Program-made: the position numbers and the translations under genes
Origin: Nocardia amamiensis NBRC 102102
GTDB lineage: Bacteria > Actinomycetota > Actinomycetes > Mycobacteriales > Mycobacteriaceae
Reading direction: 5' to 3'
Assembly (NCBI RefSeq): GCF_001612745.1
Contig: NZ_BDBA01000008.1
Span: 29,081-93,080, forward strand
Length of the DNA stretch: 64,000 bases
Shown: in pieces, positions 1 through 8,037 of the stretch
How positions within the stretch are numbered: the stretch's first letter is position 1
How the letters are laid out: each line of letters starts with the position of its first letter
Notes under the pieces: generated by a model
What the model saw: only the letters and a program-made list of their open reading frames with translations
The model's database searches: none
What the model was told of the DNA's origin: nothing

Positions 1-98
1 GAGGTGGACTCGGTGTCGCTGCCGCATCCGGCAGTTGCCAGCACGGCGGTCGCGACGAGAGCCGTGGCGACATTTCGGAGTCGGACGAGCATCTGCAT
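1..98 (-). CDS. lipoprotein, N-terminal part only (runs off left edge)
   Basis: Only the first 32 codons are inside the window. The ATG at 98 opens a signal peptide with an Arg-containing start (MQMLVRLRNV), a hydrophobic stretch and a lipobox ending LATAGC, followed by a Ser/Thr/Asp-rich linker. This is a typical diacylglyceryl-modified lipoprotein leader, so the mature protein should be anchored on the outer face of the membrane. The function cannot be told from this fragment; a solute-binding protein is one possibility. Confidence 0.6.
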   Translation of the reverse strand, partial: MQMLVRLRNVATALVATAVLATAGCGSDTEST

Positions 99-366
99 GG
101 CGTTCCAATCTCGTGTAGATGAGCGCTGCCCGGATTCAGTGGGCATGTGAGGTTGATGCCCTTCCACGCGCTGTCGAAGTCCCCCGTGAGCGCCCGATAA
201 TCGATGACACTGCCGACTGTCGCAGCCGGGCCGATGGCGTGGTAGATACCGATGTGTGCGGTGGCCGATGGCGAATGTCATTACTGAACGCATTCACCAC
301 CGAGTTGAACGCCGCGGCATGGTCGGAGAAACTGGAGCTATACGGACGATCCGCACTGCCATGTCG

Positions 367-1089
367 TCATGGTCGGCACGGTCTTGGATCAGGTCCGGTT
401 TCGGCATGTTGGTCGGGGTCGACGATGGCGAGGGTCAGGCCGTCGATGATGTGGCGTGCTGCGTGGGCGGTGCTGTATCGGGCGGCCGCGGTCGACCATT
501 GCGGCAGTAGGCGGACGACGGCGGGGAAGTCGGCGAGCAGTTCCGGTGTGGCGGTGTCGGTCCAATGTGGTGGCGGCTGTCCCTCGGACGTGGCCTGTCG
601 GCGTTCGTCGGCCGCGCGGCGGGTCATGAGCTCGCCGAGCGCGAATCGCCACATTACGTTGTACATCCACAATGCTTCCGCGTCGCTGGCACCGAGTTCA
701 TTTGCGGCACTGATGAATCCATCAAGGATCCAGATCGCCGCGCGGCCGAAGGTCTCGCCCCTGACGAGGATGTCGAGCACCCATGGCAGCTGGTCGAGGG
801 TATCGATGAGATAGACCACGATCGTGACCAAGCGATCTCGCGGATCGTCGGGTAGTTGCGGACGGTCCAATTCGTCGGCGCGAGCGCTGAGGACGGCGAA
901 GAACAGCGCGTTTCTGGTGGGGAAGTGGTGATAGATCGCTGCGGTGCTGACGCCGAGTTCGCCTGCCAGTCGCCGCATGCTGAACCCCCCGAGTCCCTCG
1001 GTGATCAACAGTTGGGTCGTCGCAGCGACGACTGCCTCCCGGCTGACCCGGATCGGGCGGCCGCGCTTGCGGGCAGAAGTGGGAGGCAC
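367..1089 (-). CDS. TetR-family transcriptional regulator
   Basis: A 240-aa one-component repressor. The N-terminal helix-turn-helix spans roughly residues 15-65, with the family pattern GGFSMRRLAGELGVSTAAIY then HHFPTRNALF. The rest is a helical ligand-binding domain with no recognisable substrate signature. It is divergently transcribed from the MFS exporter at 1182, a standard arrangement in which the TetR protein represses both genes until the exported drug binds. The 80-bp gap between them carries an AT-rich stretch with a small palindrome. The ligand is unknown. Confidence 0.88.
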   Translation of the reverse strand: MPPTSARKRGRPIRVSREAVVAATTQLLITEGLGGFSMRRLAGELGVSTAAIYHHFPTRNALFFAVLSARADELDRPQLPDDPRDRLVTIVVYLIDTLDQLPWVLDILVRGETFGRAAIWILDGFISAANELGASDAEALWMYNVMWRFALGELMTRRAADERRQATSEGQPPPHWTDTATPELLADFPAVVRLLPQWSTAAARYSTAHAARHIIDGLTLAIVDPDQHAETGPDPRPCRP

Positions 1090-1153
1090 GGTGCTCCATT
1101 GTGGGTATCACAGCCCTCGACAACCTGGTAAGGGTGTGCTAACTATATTAAAA

Positions 1154-1161
1154 AACGCGTT
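1154..1161. promoter_or_regulatory. possible TetR operator core in the divergent promoter
   Basis: AACGCGTT is self-complementary and sits in an unusually AT-rich stretch (1141-1171) between the divergent TetR and MFS genes. The arms are short, so this is only a weak candidate. Confidence 0.25.
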
Positions 1162-1181
1162 CGTAAATTATGGAGGTTGCG

Positions 1182-2627
1182 GTGCCCGCACGCACACCTG
1201 AACATCCGAAGGCGATCCTGGCGGTGGTCTTCCTGCTGATGTTCTTGGTCTCACTGGATCTGTCGATCGTCAATGTCGCATTGCCGGATATCGACACCGC
1301 TCTGGAGTTCAGCCCTACGGCGTTGAGCTGGGTGATCAACGCGTTCATGCTTCCCTACGCAGGCTTGATGTTGCTGGGAGGCAGGCTGGGAGACCTGACC
1401 GGTCGCCGAAGGCTGCTGTTCGCGGCTTTGATCGTCTTCGCGGTGGCCAGCGCGTGTGGCGGTGCGGCGCAGGACGGCTGGCAGTTGATCGCGGCCCGGG
1501 GAGTGCAGGGCATCGCGGCAGCGGTGTTGTCGCCGATGTCGCTGGCATTGGTGACTTCGGAATTCCCTGAGGGACCGGTGCGCGCGAAAGCGATGGCTGT
1601 CTGGGGTGGCGCCGGTGCGGCGGGTGGCGCCTTCGGCGTGGTCATGAGTGGCCTGCTGACCGACAATCTCGGCTGGCGCTGGGTGATGTGGGTCAATCTG
1701 GTGTTCGTCGCCGCCGCTCTGGTCGCTGTCTCCCGCGGAGTGCGCGACACGACGGCGGTCCGGCGCGGACCGGTCGACGTGCTCGGAGCAGTGTCGGTCA
1801 CGATCGGGATGACGGCGCTGGTCTCCGCGGTGATTGCCACCGAGCACCATGCATGGGGTTCCACGACGGTGCTGGGCTGGTTCGCGGGCGGAACCATTGC
1901 GCTCGCGGTGTTCGTGTGGGCCGAATCCCGCGCTGCGGATCCGCTGATTCCGCTGGGCTTCCTGCGGCGACGTTCCCTGGTCGGCGCGACCGTGTTCGGC
2001 TTCATGCTGGTGTCCGCCCAGATTGCCAGTTTCTACTTCGTCTCGCAGTTCCTGCAGCGCGTCCTCGGCTACAGCTCCACCGAAACCGGGCTGGCGTTCC
2101 TGCCGTTCTGTGTGGGGGTGGTCGTCGGCCTGCGGATCGCGCAAGGTGTGATGGTTCGAGTCGGTCCGCGGCAGGTGATGGTTGTCGGTGGCCTGCTCGG
2201 CGCACTGGGGCTGGTGTGGTTCGGTCGCGCGACAGTGGACAGCGGTTTCTTCACTGCAGTGCTGGGACCGTCGCTGGTATGCAGCGTCGGAATCGGCGCC
2301 GCCATGGTGGCAATGGGCGTCGCCGGGGTCTCCGGCGTGACAGCCGAACAAGCCGGATTGGCATCGGGCGTTCTCAACAGCTCGCGCCAGCTCGGCGGAT
2401 CGCTGGGGTTGGCAGTGCTGGTGACGATCGCAGGAAACGTGATCGGCGATTCGACCGCGCGTTCCGATCTGGCACACGGATACACCACCGCGCTCACCAT
2501 CGCCGCCGCTCTGCTCGCGGCGGGATCTGCCGCTGCGGCGGTGATCCTTCCCGGTCGCCGTGCGGTGTCTTACGCGGCGGACACACAGGCGCTGCCAACC
2601 GCACCCGCACTGGCCGACAACGACTGA
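1182..2627 (+). CDS. MFS drug exporter, DHA2 (14-TM, EmrB/QacA type)
   Basis: A multidrug or natural-product proton antiporter in the cytoplasmic membrane. The family pattern is clear: TM1 with LDLSIVNVALP (motif D1, proton coupling), then GGRLGDLTGRRR (motif A, loop 2-3), and about 14 hydrophobic segments over 481 aa. An ATG at 1170 is in frame but has no ribosome site. The GTG at 1182 follows GGAGG (1172-1176) at good spacing and gives the start chosen here. It is divergent from a TetR gene, its probable repressor. It lies about 730 bp beyond the metallophore operon's last gene, so a role in metallophore export is possible but unproven. Confidence 0.85.
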   Translation: MPARTPEHPKAILAVVFLLMFLVSLDLSIVNVALPDIDTALEFSPTALSWVINAFMLPYAGLMLLGGRLGDLTGRRRLLFAALIVFAVASACGGAAQDGWQLIAARGVQGIAAAVLSPMSLALVTSEFPEGPVRAKAMAVWGGAGAAGGAFGVVMSGLLTDNLGWRWVMWVNLVFVAAALVAVSRGVRDTTAVRRGPVDVLGAVSVTIGMTALVSAVIATEHHAWGSTTVLGWFAGGTIALAVFVWAESRAADPLIPLGFLRRRSLVGATVFGFMLVSAQIASFYFVSQFLQRVLGYSSTETGLAFLPFCVGVVVGLRIAQGVMVRVGPRQVMVVGGLLGALGLVWFGRATVDSGFFTAVLGPSLVCSVGIGAAMVAMGVAGVSGVTAEQAGLASGVLNSSRQLGGSLGLAVLVTIAGNVIGDSTARSDLAHGYTTALTIAAALLAAGSAAAAVILPGRRAVSYAADTQALPTAPALADND

Positions 2628-2730
2628 GACCGCGGATCGGCTGGCCACTGGGCCGCGCATGAGATCCGTTGCTCCGCGTCCCGCAAACAAGTTCGATCGC
2701 AGACACCGACAAGCGGAAAGGCGGCAACTC

Positions 2731-3321
2731 ATGACAACCACCAGCGAATATCCAAAGATCGACAGTCGCCGGTTCCGGAACGTGCTGGGGCAGTTCTGCA
2801 CCGGTATCACGGTGATTACCACATTCCGGCCTGGCAGCGACGAAAATCCGGCTGTACCAGTCGGTTTTGCCTGTCAGTCCTTCGCAGCCCTGTCTCTCGA
2901 TCCACCCTTCGTGCTGTTCTGTCCCACCAAGGGGTCGCGCGCCCTGTCCGCGATCGAACAGTCCGGACGATTCTGTGTGAACGTACTCACCGAGCAGCAG
3001 CAGCGGGTGTGCGACCGCTTCGGCTCTCGTGAACCGGACAAGTTCGCGGGAATAGAGTGGAGCACTTCGGCATTGGGACTTCCGGTCCTGAAGGACGTGC
3101 TGGCCACGATCCAGTGCACGGTGGACAGCGTCCTCGACGGCGGTGATCACCACATCGTGGTGGGCCGAGTCCTTGCGCTGTCGGAGCAGACGAACTCCGG
3201 TGGGCCGCTGTTGTTCTACCGAGGTCGATACACCGCCATCGAACCGGGGAAATCGGGCGCGGCGCCGTGGCGTATGGACTTGGAGCGCTTCTTGACCACG
3301 ACCCCCCTCGACTCCTGGTAG
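2731..3321 (+). CDS. flavin reductase family protein (HsaB/NtaB-like)
   Basis: A 196-aa split-barrel FMN/FAD reductase that uses NAD(P)H to make free reduced flavin for a partner monooxygenase or halogenase. Family features are the opening FRNVLGQFCTGITVITT, the flavin-contacting PVGFACQSFAALSLDPP, and a C-terminal HHIVVGRVLAL stretch. The ATG at 2731 follows a GGAAAGGCGG purine run. It lies 103 bp after the MFS gene on the same strand and converges on the metallophore operon. That operon encodes a flavin-dependent halogenase-like protein (8034-9620) with no reductase of its own, so this gene is a plausible partner (inference). Confidence 0.8.
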   Translation: MTTTSEYPKIDSRRFRNVLGQFCTGITVITTFRPGSDENPAVPVGFACQSFAALSLDPPFVLFCPTKGSRALSAIEQSGRFCVNVLTEQQQRVCDRFGSREPDKFAGIEWSTSALGLPVLKDVLATIQCTVDSVLDGGDHHIVVGRVLALSEQTNSGGPLLFYRGRYTAIEPGKSGAAPWRMDLERFLTTTPLDSW

Positions 3322-3360
3322 TAGGGAGCCAGTCGCGTCGGGACTTCGGTGCGTGAGGGT

Positions 3361-3816
3361 TCACCTGGTGCCGGGTGCACAGTGTGGACAGACGCCATAG
3401 AGGTTGATGCTGTGGCTGATGTCGCTGTATCGGGACTCGGCCGCGACGTGGGCGACGTAGTCTTCCACGTCGTCGACGGCCAGCTCTTCAGCGCGGCCGC
3501 AAATGCGGCACAGCAAGTAGTGACGATGCCCGTACGTGTTGTTGTTGCGCCGATACAGTAGCTCACCGTGTTCGGAGCGCTGGGTTTCGACCAGCTGATC
3601 GTCGGCCAGCAGTCGGAGGGCTCGGTACACGGTGGTGAGCCCGATACGGACATCGGAGGTCCGGCGTAGGTAGGCGTGGAGCTGTTGGGTGCTGAGGAAT
3701 CGGTCGGAGTGGCGCAGCGCGTCCAGGACCGCCATCCGTTGTGCGGTCGTTCGCTGCCGCTTGACCGCCGTGGCGGGGTGCGTGTGCTGTGGCGTGGGTC
3801 GGTCCGGTTGGCGCAT
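3361..3816 (-). CDS. Fur-family metalloregulator, Zur-like, of the metallophore cluster
   Basis: A 151-aa Fur-superfamily repressor. The winged helix spans about residues 20-90 (TTAQRMAVLDAL, then GLTTVYRALRLLADDQLVE). The dimerisation domain contains HRHYLLCRICG and a final CPHC, i.e. the two CxxC pairs of the structural zinc site. It is the last gene of the leftward operon, 18 bp after the salicylate-AMP ligase. Actinobacterial iron siderophores are normally controlled by IdeR/DmdR rather than by Fur proteins, while zinc uptake is controlled by Zur. A Fur protein inside the cluster plus a Fur/Zur box at 13195 therefore suggests zinc control. It could instead sense iron or another metal; the sequence alone does not settle this. 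Confidence 0.82.
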   Translation of the reverse strand: MRQPDRPTPQHTHPATAVKRQRTTAQRMAVLDALRHSDRFLSTQQLHAYLRRTSDVRIGLTTVYRALRLLADDQLVETQRSEHGELLYRRNNNTYGHRHYLLCRICGRAEELAVDDVEDYVAHVAAESRYSDISHSINLYGVCPHCAPGTR

Positions 3817-3834
3817 CTGTGAGTCCCGATAGGG

Positions 3835-5454
3835 TTATGGATCCAGCGTGCGTAGGGCTTTCTTGTCGATCTTGCCGACCGCGGTCACCGGCAGCGTGTC
3901 GACCTGACGCAGCACATCGGGGAGTTTGTAGGTGGCCAGGCCGCGGTCGGTGAGGAACTGCTTGATCTCGGCCAGAGTGGGCAGGTCGCCGTCGACCACC
4001 AGGACTGCGCAGACCTTCTCGCCGAGCGCGGGGTGGGGCAGGCCGACGGCCGCCGCGTGGCGGATCGCCGGGTGGGCGAGCAGATGCTGCTCGAGCTCGT
4101 CACATGAGACGTTCTCGCCGCCGCGATTGATCACGTCCTTGATCCGGCCCGAGACGACGAGGTGACCGCTGGGAAGCACGCGGACCAGGTCGCCGCTGCG
4201 GTAGTAGCCGTCGGGTGTGAAGGCGCGGGAGTTATGTTCTGGCGCACGGTAATAGCCGCGAATGGTGTACGGGCCGCGAGTGAGCAGCTCACCCTCTTCA
4301 CCCGGGGGCACGTCGTTGCCCTCGCCGTCGACGACGCGGATCTCGTCGGCGGGCGACAGCGGACGGCCTTGGGTGGTGCAGATCAGCTCGCTGCTGTCGT
4401 CGAGGCGGGTGTAGTTGAGCAGTCCCTCGGCCATGCCGAACACCTGCTGCAGCCGGGTCCCGAGTGCAGGCTCCACGTCGCGGGCGTTGACCTCCGCCAG
4501 CTTGGCGCCGCCGACCTGCAGCAGGCGCAGCGACGAAAGGTCAGCCGACTCCCATTCCGTTGCGGCACACCACAGTTGCGCCAGCGGCGGCACCACGGCG
4601 GTCACCGTCACCCGGTACCGCTCGATCGCGGCGAAGGCGCTTTCCGGACTCGGATCGATGCTGAACGCGATCGAGCCGCCGGTGGCGATGGTGCCGAGAA
4701 TGCCGGGGCAGGCCAGCGGGAAGTTGTGCGCTGCGGGCAAACTCGCCAGGTAGACGTCGTCGGGACCGAAATGGCAGATCTCGGCCGATGCGCGGGCGTT
4801 GTGTTCGTAGTCGTTGTGGGTGCGCGCGATCAGCTTGGGCAGCCCGGTGGTACCGCCGGACACCAGCATTACGGCGATATCGGCCGGATCCACCTCCGGC
4901 AGCGAACCGCTTTCGCGCGGAATCGAATTCAGCTCGGTGAACGGTCCGGCAGACCCGAGCACCAGGACATGGCGCAACGTCGGGACCCGCTCGGTGACCT
5001 CGGCCGCCAGTTCCCGGTAGTCGAAGTCGGCCGCCTGGTCGGCGACGATGTACGCCACGGCGCCCGAGAGCTCAGCGAGATGCTCGATCTCGGCGCGGCG
5101 GTGCGCGGGCAGGGTCAGCACCGGGATGGCGCCGGCCCGGAGCAGGCCGAACAGCACCGAGGCGAATTCGGGCACGTTGGGCAGTTGCACGATCACCCGG
5201 TCGCCGGGCGCGATGCCCAGCGCCGCAAAGCCGTACGCCATCCGGTCCGCGTCGGTGTCCAGCTCGGCGTAGGTGCGGGGGCCTGCCTCGGTGTGCAGCG
5301 CGGGGCGCTGTGGCCATTGGCGCGCCGCGTCCCGCAACAGTTCGCCCAGCGTACGGCTCGTCCAGTACCCGGCGGCGCGGTAGGCATCGGCGAACTCGGC
5401 TGGGATCGGCACGAAGCCGTCGCGGTCGTTTCGAGTGGCGGGTGTCGCTGTCAT
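3835..5454 (-). CDS. salicylate-AMP ligase (YbtE/MbtA/DhbE family)
   Basis: A 539-aa stand-alone adenylation enzyme that makes salicyl-AMP and loads it onto the aryl carrier domain at the start of NRPS 1. The P-loop SGGTTGLPK is at 199-207; AHNFPLACPG covers H243-N244 and C249; FGMAEGLLNYTRLDD covers L346; the catalytic Lys lies in TAVGKIDKKAL near the C-terminus. In the DhbE literature, salicylate enzymes carry Cys and Leu where dihydroxybenzoate enzymes carry Ser240 and Val337. Here both aligned positions (C249, L346, the same +9 offset) have the salicylate residues. That agrees with salicylate synthase being the preceding gene. The ATG at 5454 overlaps the stop of a 33-codon ORF. Confidence 0.93.
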   Translation of the reverse strand: MTATPATRNDRDGFVPIPAEFADAYRAAGYWTSRTLGELLRDAARQWPQRPALHTEAGPRTYAELDTDADRMAYGFAALGIAPGDRVIVQLPNVPEFASVLFGLLRAGAIPVLTLPAHRRAEIEHLAELSGAVAYIVADQAADFDYRELAAEVTERVPTLRHVLVLGSAGPFTELNSIPRESGSLPEVDPADIAVMLVSGGTTGLPKLIARTHNDYEHNARASAEICHFGPDDVYLASLPAAHNFPLACPGILGTIATGGSIAFSIDPSPESAFAAIERYRVTVTAVVPPLAQLWCAATEWESADLSSLRLLQVGGAKLAEVNARDVEPALGTRLQQVFGMAEGLLNYTRLDDSSELICTTQGRPLSPADEIRVVDGEGNDVPPGEEGELLTRGPYTIRGYYRAPEHNSRAFTPDGYYRSGDLVRVLPSGHLVVSGRIKDVINRGGENVSCDELEQHLLAHPAIRHAAAVGLPHPALGEKVCAVLVVDGDLPTLAEIKQFLTDRGLATYKLPDVLRQVDTLPVTAVGKIDKKALRTLDP

Positions 5455-5552
5455 GGGTGCTGCCTGCTTCGGCTGTGCGGGTGTCGCGCGTGCGGATCAG
5501 CGTCAGTGCCAGTACCGACAGAGCGCGGCTCGGTCACGGCTTGCTCGCTCAT
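5451..5552 (-). CDS. 33-codon ORF coupling salicylate synthase to the AMP ligase
   Basis: The ATG at 5552 overlaps the stop of salicylate synthase (ATGA), and its own TGA overlaps the ATG of the AMP ligase (ATGA). The 33-aa product begins MSEQAVTEPR and ends in a His/Arg-rich tail (HARHPHSRSRQHP). It fills the only large gap in an otherwise tightly overlapping operon. It may act purely as a translational coupler. It could also be a small His-rich peptide, or the 5' remnant of a longer gene. No family is recognised. Confidence 0.4.
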   Translation of the reverse strand: MSEQAVTEPRSVGTGTDADPHARHPHSRSRQHP

Positions 5553-6904
5553 GGCCGGGTTGCGTCCTTTCTGTTGTCTCGGATGCCGTCATTGTGCCGA
5601 CGGGGCACCACGTAGGGGGCGATGCTGGTGAGCTTCTCGCGGGTTTCCTCGTGCTCACGGGCGGGTGTCGATGCTGCGACCACGCCTGCGCCGGCACGCA
5701 GCCAGGCCTGCCCGTTGCGCTGATAGACCCCGCGCAGAATCAGCGCGGCGTCGAGCGCGCCGGTGTGCTCGGCCATGAGCACGGCACCGGCGTAAAGGCC
5801 GCGGGGGCCGTCCTCGAGTTCGCCGATCACCTGGCATGCCGCGCTTTTCGGGATGCCGGAGGCAGTGATTGCGGGAAAAACGGCCGTGAGTGCGTCCCAT
5901 GACGTGTACGCGTGGCCCAACAGCGTTGCGACCCGGGAGCCGAGGTGCTGCACGCTGCCGCGGTCTTTCACCTCGAGGAACTCGCTGATCCGTGTCGTGC
6001 CGGGCCGACCGATCGCGGCCAGTTCGTCGAAGGCCAGTTTCACCGAGGCGGCGTGCTCGAAGACTTCCTTCGGGTCGGCGATCAATTCCGCGCGGAGCGA
6101 TTGATCGGTGTCGGAATGTCCGGTGCGGGCACGGGTTCCGGCCAGCGGCTGGGTGGCCACCAGCCCGGCGGGGTCGGCCTCCAGCACGGTCTCGGGACTG
6201 AATCCGGCGGCCTGCCAGCCGCCGAGGTCGAGCAGGAACGACCGGGCTGGAGTGTTGGCCCGCCGCCCTGCGACATAGGTGGCGGGCATGTCCACCTCGA
6301 AGGGGACTTCCACGCGCCGCGACAGGATCACCTTCTGCAGTTCACCGGCGTGGATCCGGCCGATGGCTTCTTCGACGCGGTGCAGGTAGGTGGCGTCGAG
6401 TCGGTCGACTCGCACCGGTGCCGTGCTGCCGGACGTCGAATTGGTTAGGGCGGCAAGGAGATCTGTGCCCAGCGGGGATCGACAGCTGCGGACGGTCACC
6501 GCGTCTTCGGTGATTTCCAGCTCGATGCCGGGAACCATCAGGTGCGCGAGCACCTCGCTCGAATCCGCGGTGGCCGGGTGGGCGAGTTCGAAGCACGCCC
6601 ACCCGTAGGCCCGCCATCCCGTGACCGGGGTTCGCTGCAGCGCCGCTCGCACCCGGGGCCAGGGTGTGCCGGTCCACGTTTCCTCGATGTATCCGCCGAG
6701 AGTCGAACGCAGCCAGCCCGCTCCGACAGTCACCTCTCCGACCGGGTCGCCCGCCAAGTACCACGTGCGATCACGCTCGTAGACCACGTAGCTGGTGAGC
6801 AGCCGCGAGTCGGCTAACGCAGCGACCATCGCGACGGGATCGAACCGGCCATGGAGCACAGTGTGCTCGTAGCACGTCCCCGGTGCTTCGGCGATATCGG
6901 TCAT
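5549..6904 (-). CDS. salicylate synthase (Irp9/YbtS/MbtI type)
   Basis: Converts chorismate through isochorismate to salicylate plus pyruvate, supplying the starter unit of the metallophore. The 451-aa length matches the MbtI/Irp9 family (434-450). Visible active-site features: GELQKVILSR with K191 (the general base of MbtI), GFSPE with E238, TQPLAGTR, ELIADPKE, and the C-terminal Mg-binding EHEETREKL. The ATG at 6904 overlaps the stop of the exported hydrolase. The presence of both isochorismate-forming and lyase-type residues, with no separate PchB-like lyase gene nearby, supports the one-enzyme route. Confidence 0.93.
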   Translation of the reverse strand: MTDIAEAPGTCYEHTVLHGRFDPVAMVAALADSRLLTSYVVYERDRTWYLAGDPVGEVTVGAGWLRSTLGGYIEETWTGTPWPRVRAALQRTPVTGWRAYGWACFELAHPATADSSEVLAHLMVPGIELEITEDAVTVRSCRSPLGTDLLAALTNSTSGSTAPVRVDRLDATYLHRVEEAIGRIHAGELQKVILSRRVEVPFEVDMPATYVAGRRANTPARSFLLDLGGWQAAGFSPETVLEADPAGLVATQPLAGTRARTGHSDTDQSLRAELIADPKEVFEHAASVKLAFDELAAIGRPGTTRISEFLEVKDRGSVQHLGSRVATLLGHAYTSWDALTAVFPAITASGIPKSAACQVIGELEDGPRGLYAGAVLMAEHTGALDAALILRGVYQRNGQAWLRAGAGVVAASTPAREHEETREKLTSIAPYVVPRRHNDGIRDNRKDATRP

Positions 6905-8037
6905 CGCACACCGCCGGGGCCGAGCTGATCGTTGAGGAACGACAGGATCGCCGCCGTCGTGGCGGGAGCGGTGCGTTCGAGCGCGAGGTTGTGCCCGGCA
7001 TGCGGCACCACGTGCGCGGTCACAGGTGTGTGCGGTCCGAATATCTCGCGCACCGACGCGGTCAGGGCTGCCGAGGATGAACAATCGTAGGCGAGAAATC
7101 CACAGGTGAAGCGGTCGTCGCCGCCGTCGACCGCGAGCACCGGACTCTCGACCGTGCGCGCGGCATCGGCGATCTCGCCCGGTGACACCGTCGCCTGTAA
7201 GGGCAGCGGCGCGACGTCTTTCAACGTCTCGTCGGCGGCGATCACGGCCGGATCGGTGTCGGCGGTGTTGTAGAGGATCCCGCGCGAGCCCGCCGCGGTG
7301 GTCACATACCCGACGTCGGCTCCTGCACTGGAGAATTCAGGGTCCAGCGCGGCGGGGACGAGGTTCGGAAGCAGACCGGTGGCGAAATCGTCGACGTTGT
7401 AGCGGTGGGTGAAAGCGGTGAGGACCAGAGCGTCGACATCGTGGTACCGGCCGGCCTCGAGCAGCCCGGCCAGTGCACCGCTACTGTGGCCGACGACGGC
7501 CACAGTGTTGAATGGTGCGGCGCCGAGGTCACCGTGCCGCAAGGCGGCCACCATCTGATGGACCGCTGCCGCCAGCCCGGCGTAGGTCACCGCGCTGCTG
7601 GGCGGACGCGAGGAGCGGCCGGTGCCGGGCAGGTCGATGCGCAGTGTCGCGTATCTCGCGGTATGTGCGGCATGGGTGTAGGAGTAGTCGGGCCAGTGGT
7701 ACGGGAAATCCCAGTAGCCGCGGTTGGCGGTGAAGCCGTGGAGCAGAAGTTGCACCGCGCGAGCACCCGGCGGCGAGCACAGGGTGCCCGCGACTCGCTC
7801 CGCCGTCTCCGCAACGGTGATGGCGACGTCATGACAGGGTGTCGATTGTGCCTGTGCCCGAGGGCTTTCCGTCGTGACGGCGGCCAGCATCGCGGCACCC
7901 ACGGCCACGGCACCGGCCGCGCGGGCCACCCGCACTGCCCGCGGTACCGGCCTTGCCTGGAACGCGGTGGGACGATGCCGGGTGCGGCCAAGTCCGGGAT
8001 ACGGACAAGCACCGGGCGGCGCTACCGACCGCGTCAC
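6901..8037 (-). CDS. exported alpha/beta hydrolase of the metallophore operon
   Basis: A 378-aa serine hydrolase with a long N-terminal signal region. Basic residues (PRAVRVARAAG) are followed by a hydrophobic stretch ending near SPRAQAQ, so it is probably secreted or membrane-anchored. The catalytic triad is visible: GHSSG nucleophile elbow, an Asp in VDGGDDRF, and His in HAGHNLALE; HGFTANRG supplies the oxyanion region. The GTG at 8037 overlaps the stop of the FAD enzyme gene (GTGA), and its stop overlaps salicylate synthase. One possible role is hydrolysis of the metal-loaded chelator or an ester precursor outside the cytoplasm (inference). A housekeeping esterase is less likely given the coupling. 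Confidence 0.72.
   Translation of the reverse strand: MTRSVAPPGACPYPGLGRTRHRPTAFQARPVPRAVRVARAAGAVAVGAAMLAAVTTESPRAQAQSTPCHDVAITVAETAERVAGTLCSPPGARAVQLLLHGFTANRGYWDFPYHWPDYSYTHAAHTARYATLRIDLPGTGRSSRPPSSAVTYAGLAAAVHQMVAALRHGDLGAAPFNTVAVVGHSSGALAGLLEAGRYHDVDALVLTAFTHRYNVDDFATGLLPNLVPAALDPEFSSAGADVGYVTTAAGSRGILYNTADTDPAVIAADETLKDVAPLPLQATVSPGEIADAARTVESPVLAVDGGDDRFTCGFLAYDCSSSAALTASVREIFGPHTPVTAHVVPHAGHNLALERTAPATTAAILSFLNDQLGPGGVR

Noticed and set aside
119..814. 231-codon plus-strand open frame
   Set aside because: It is antisense to the TetR gene, low in complexity and without a family. It is a shadow of the real gene.
4162..5631. 489-codon plus-strand open frame opposite the AMP ligase
   Set aside because: It is antisense to a clear salicylate-AMP ligase with all motifs. 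The translated product resembles no protein family.
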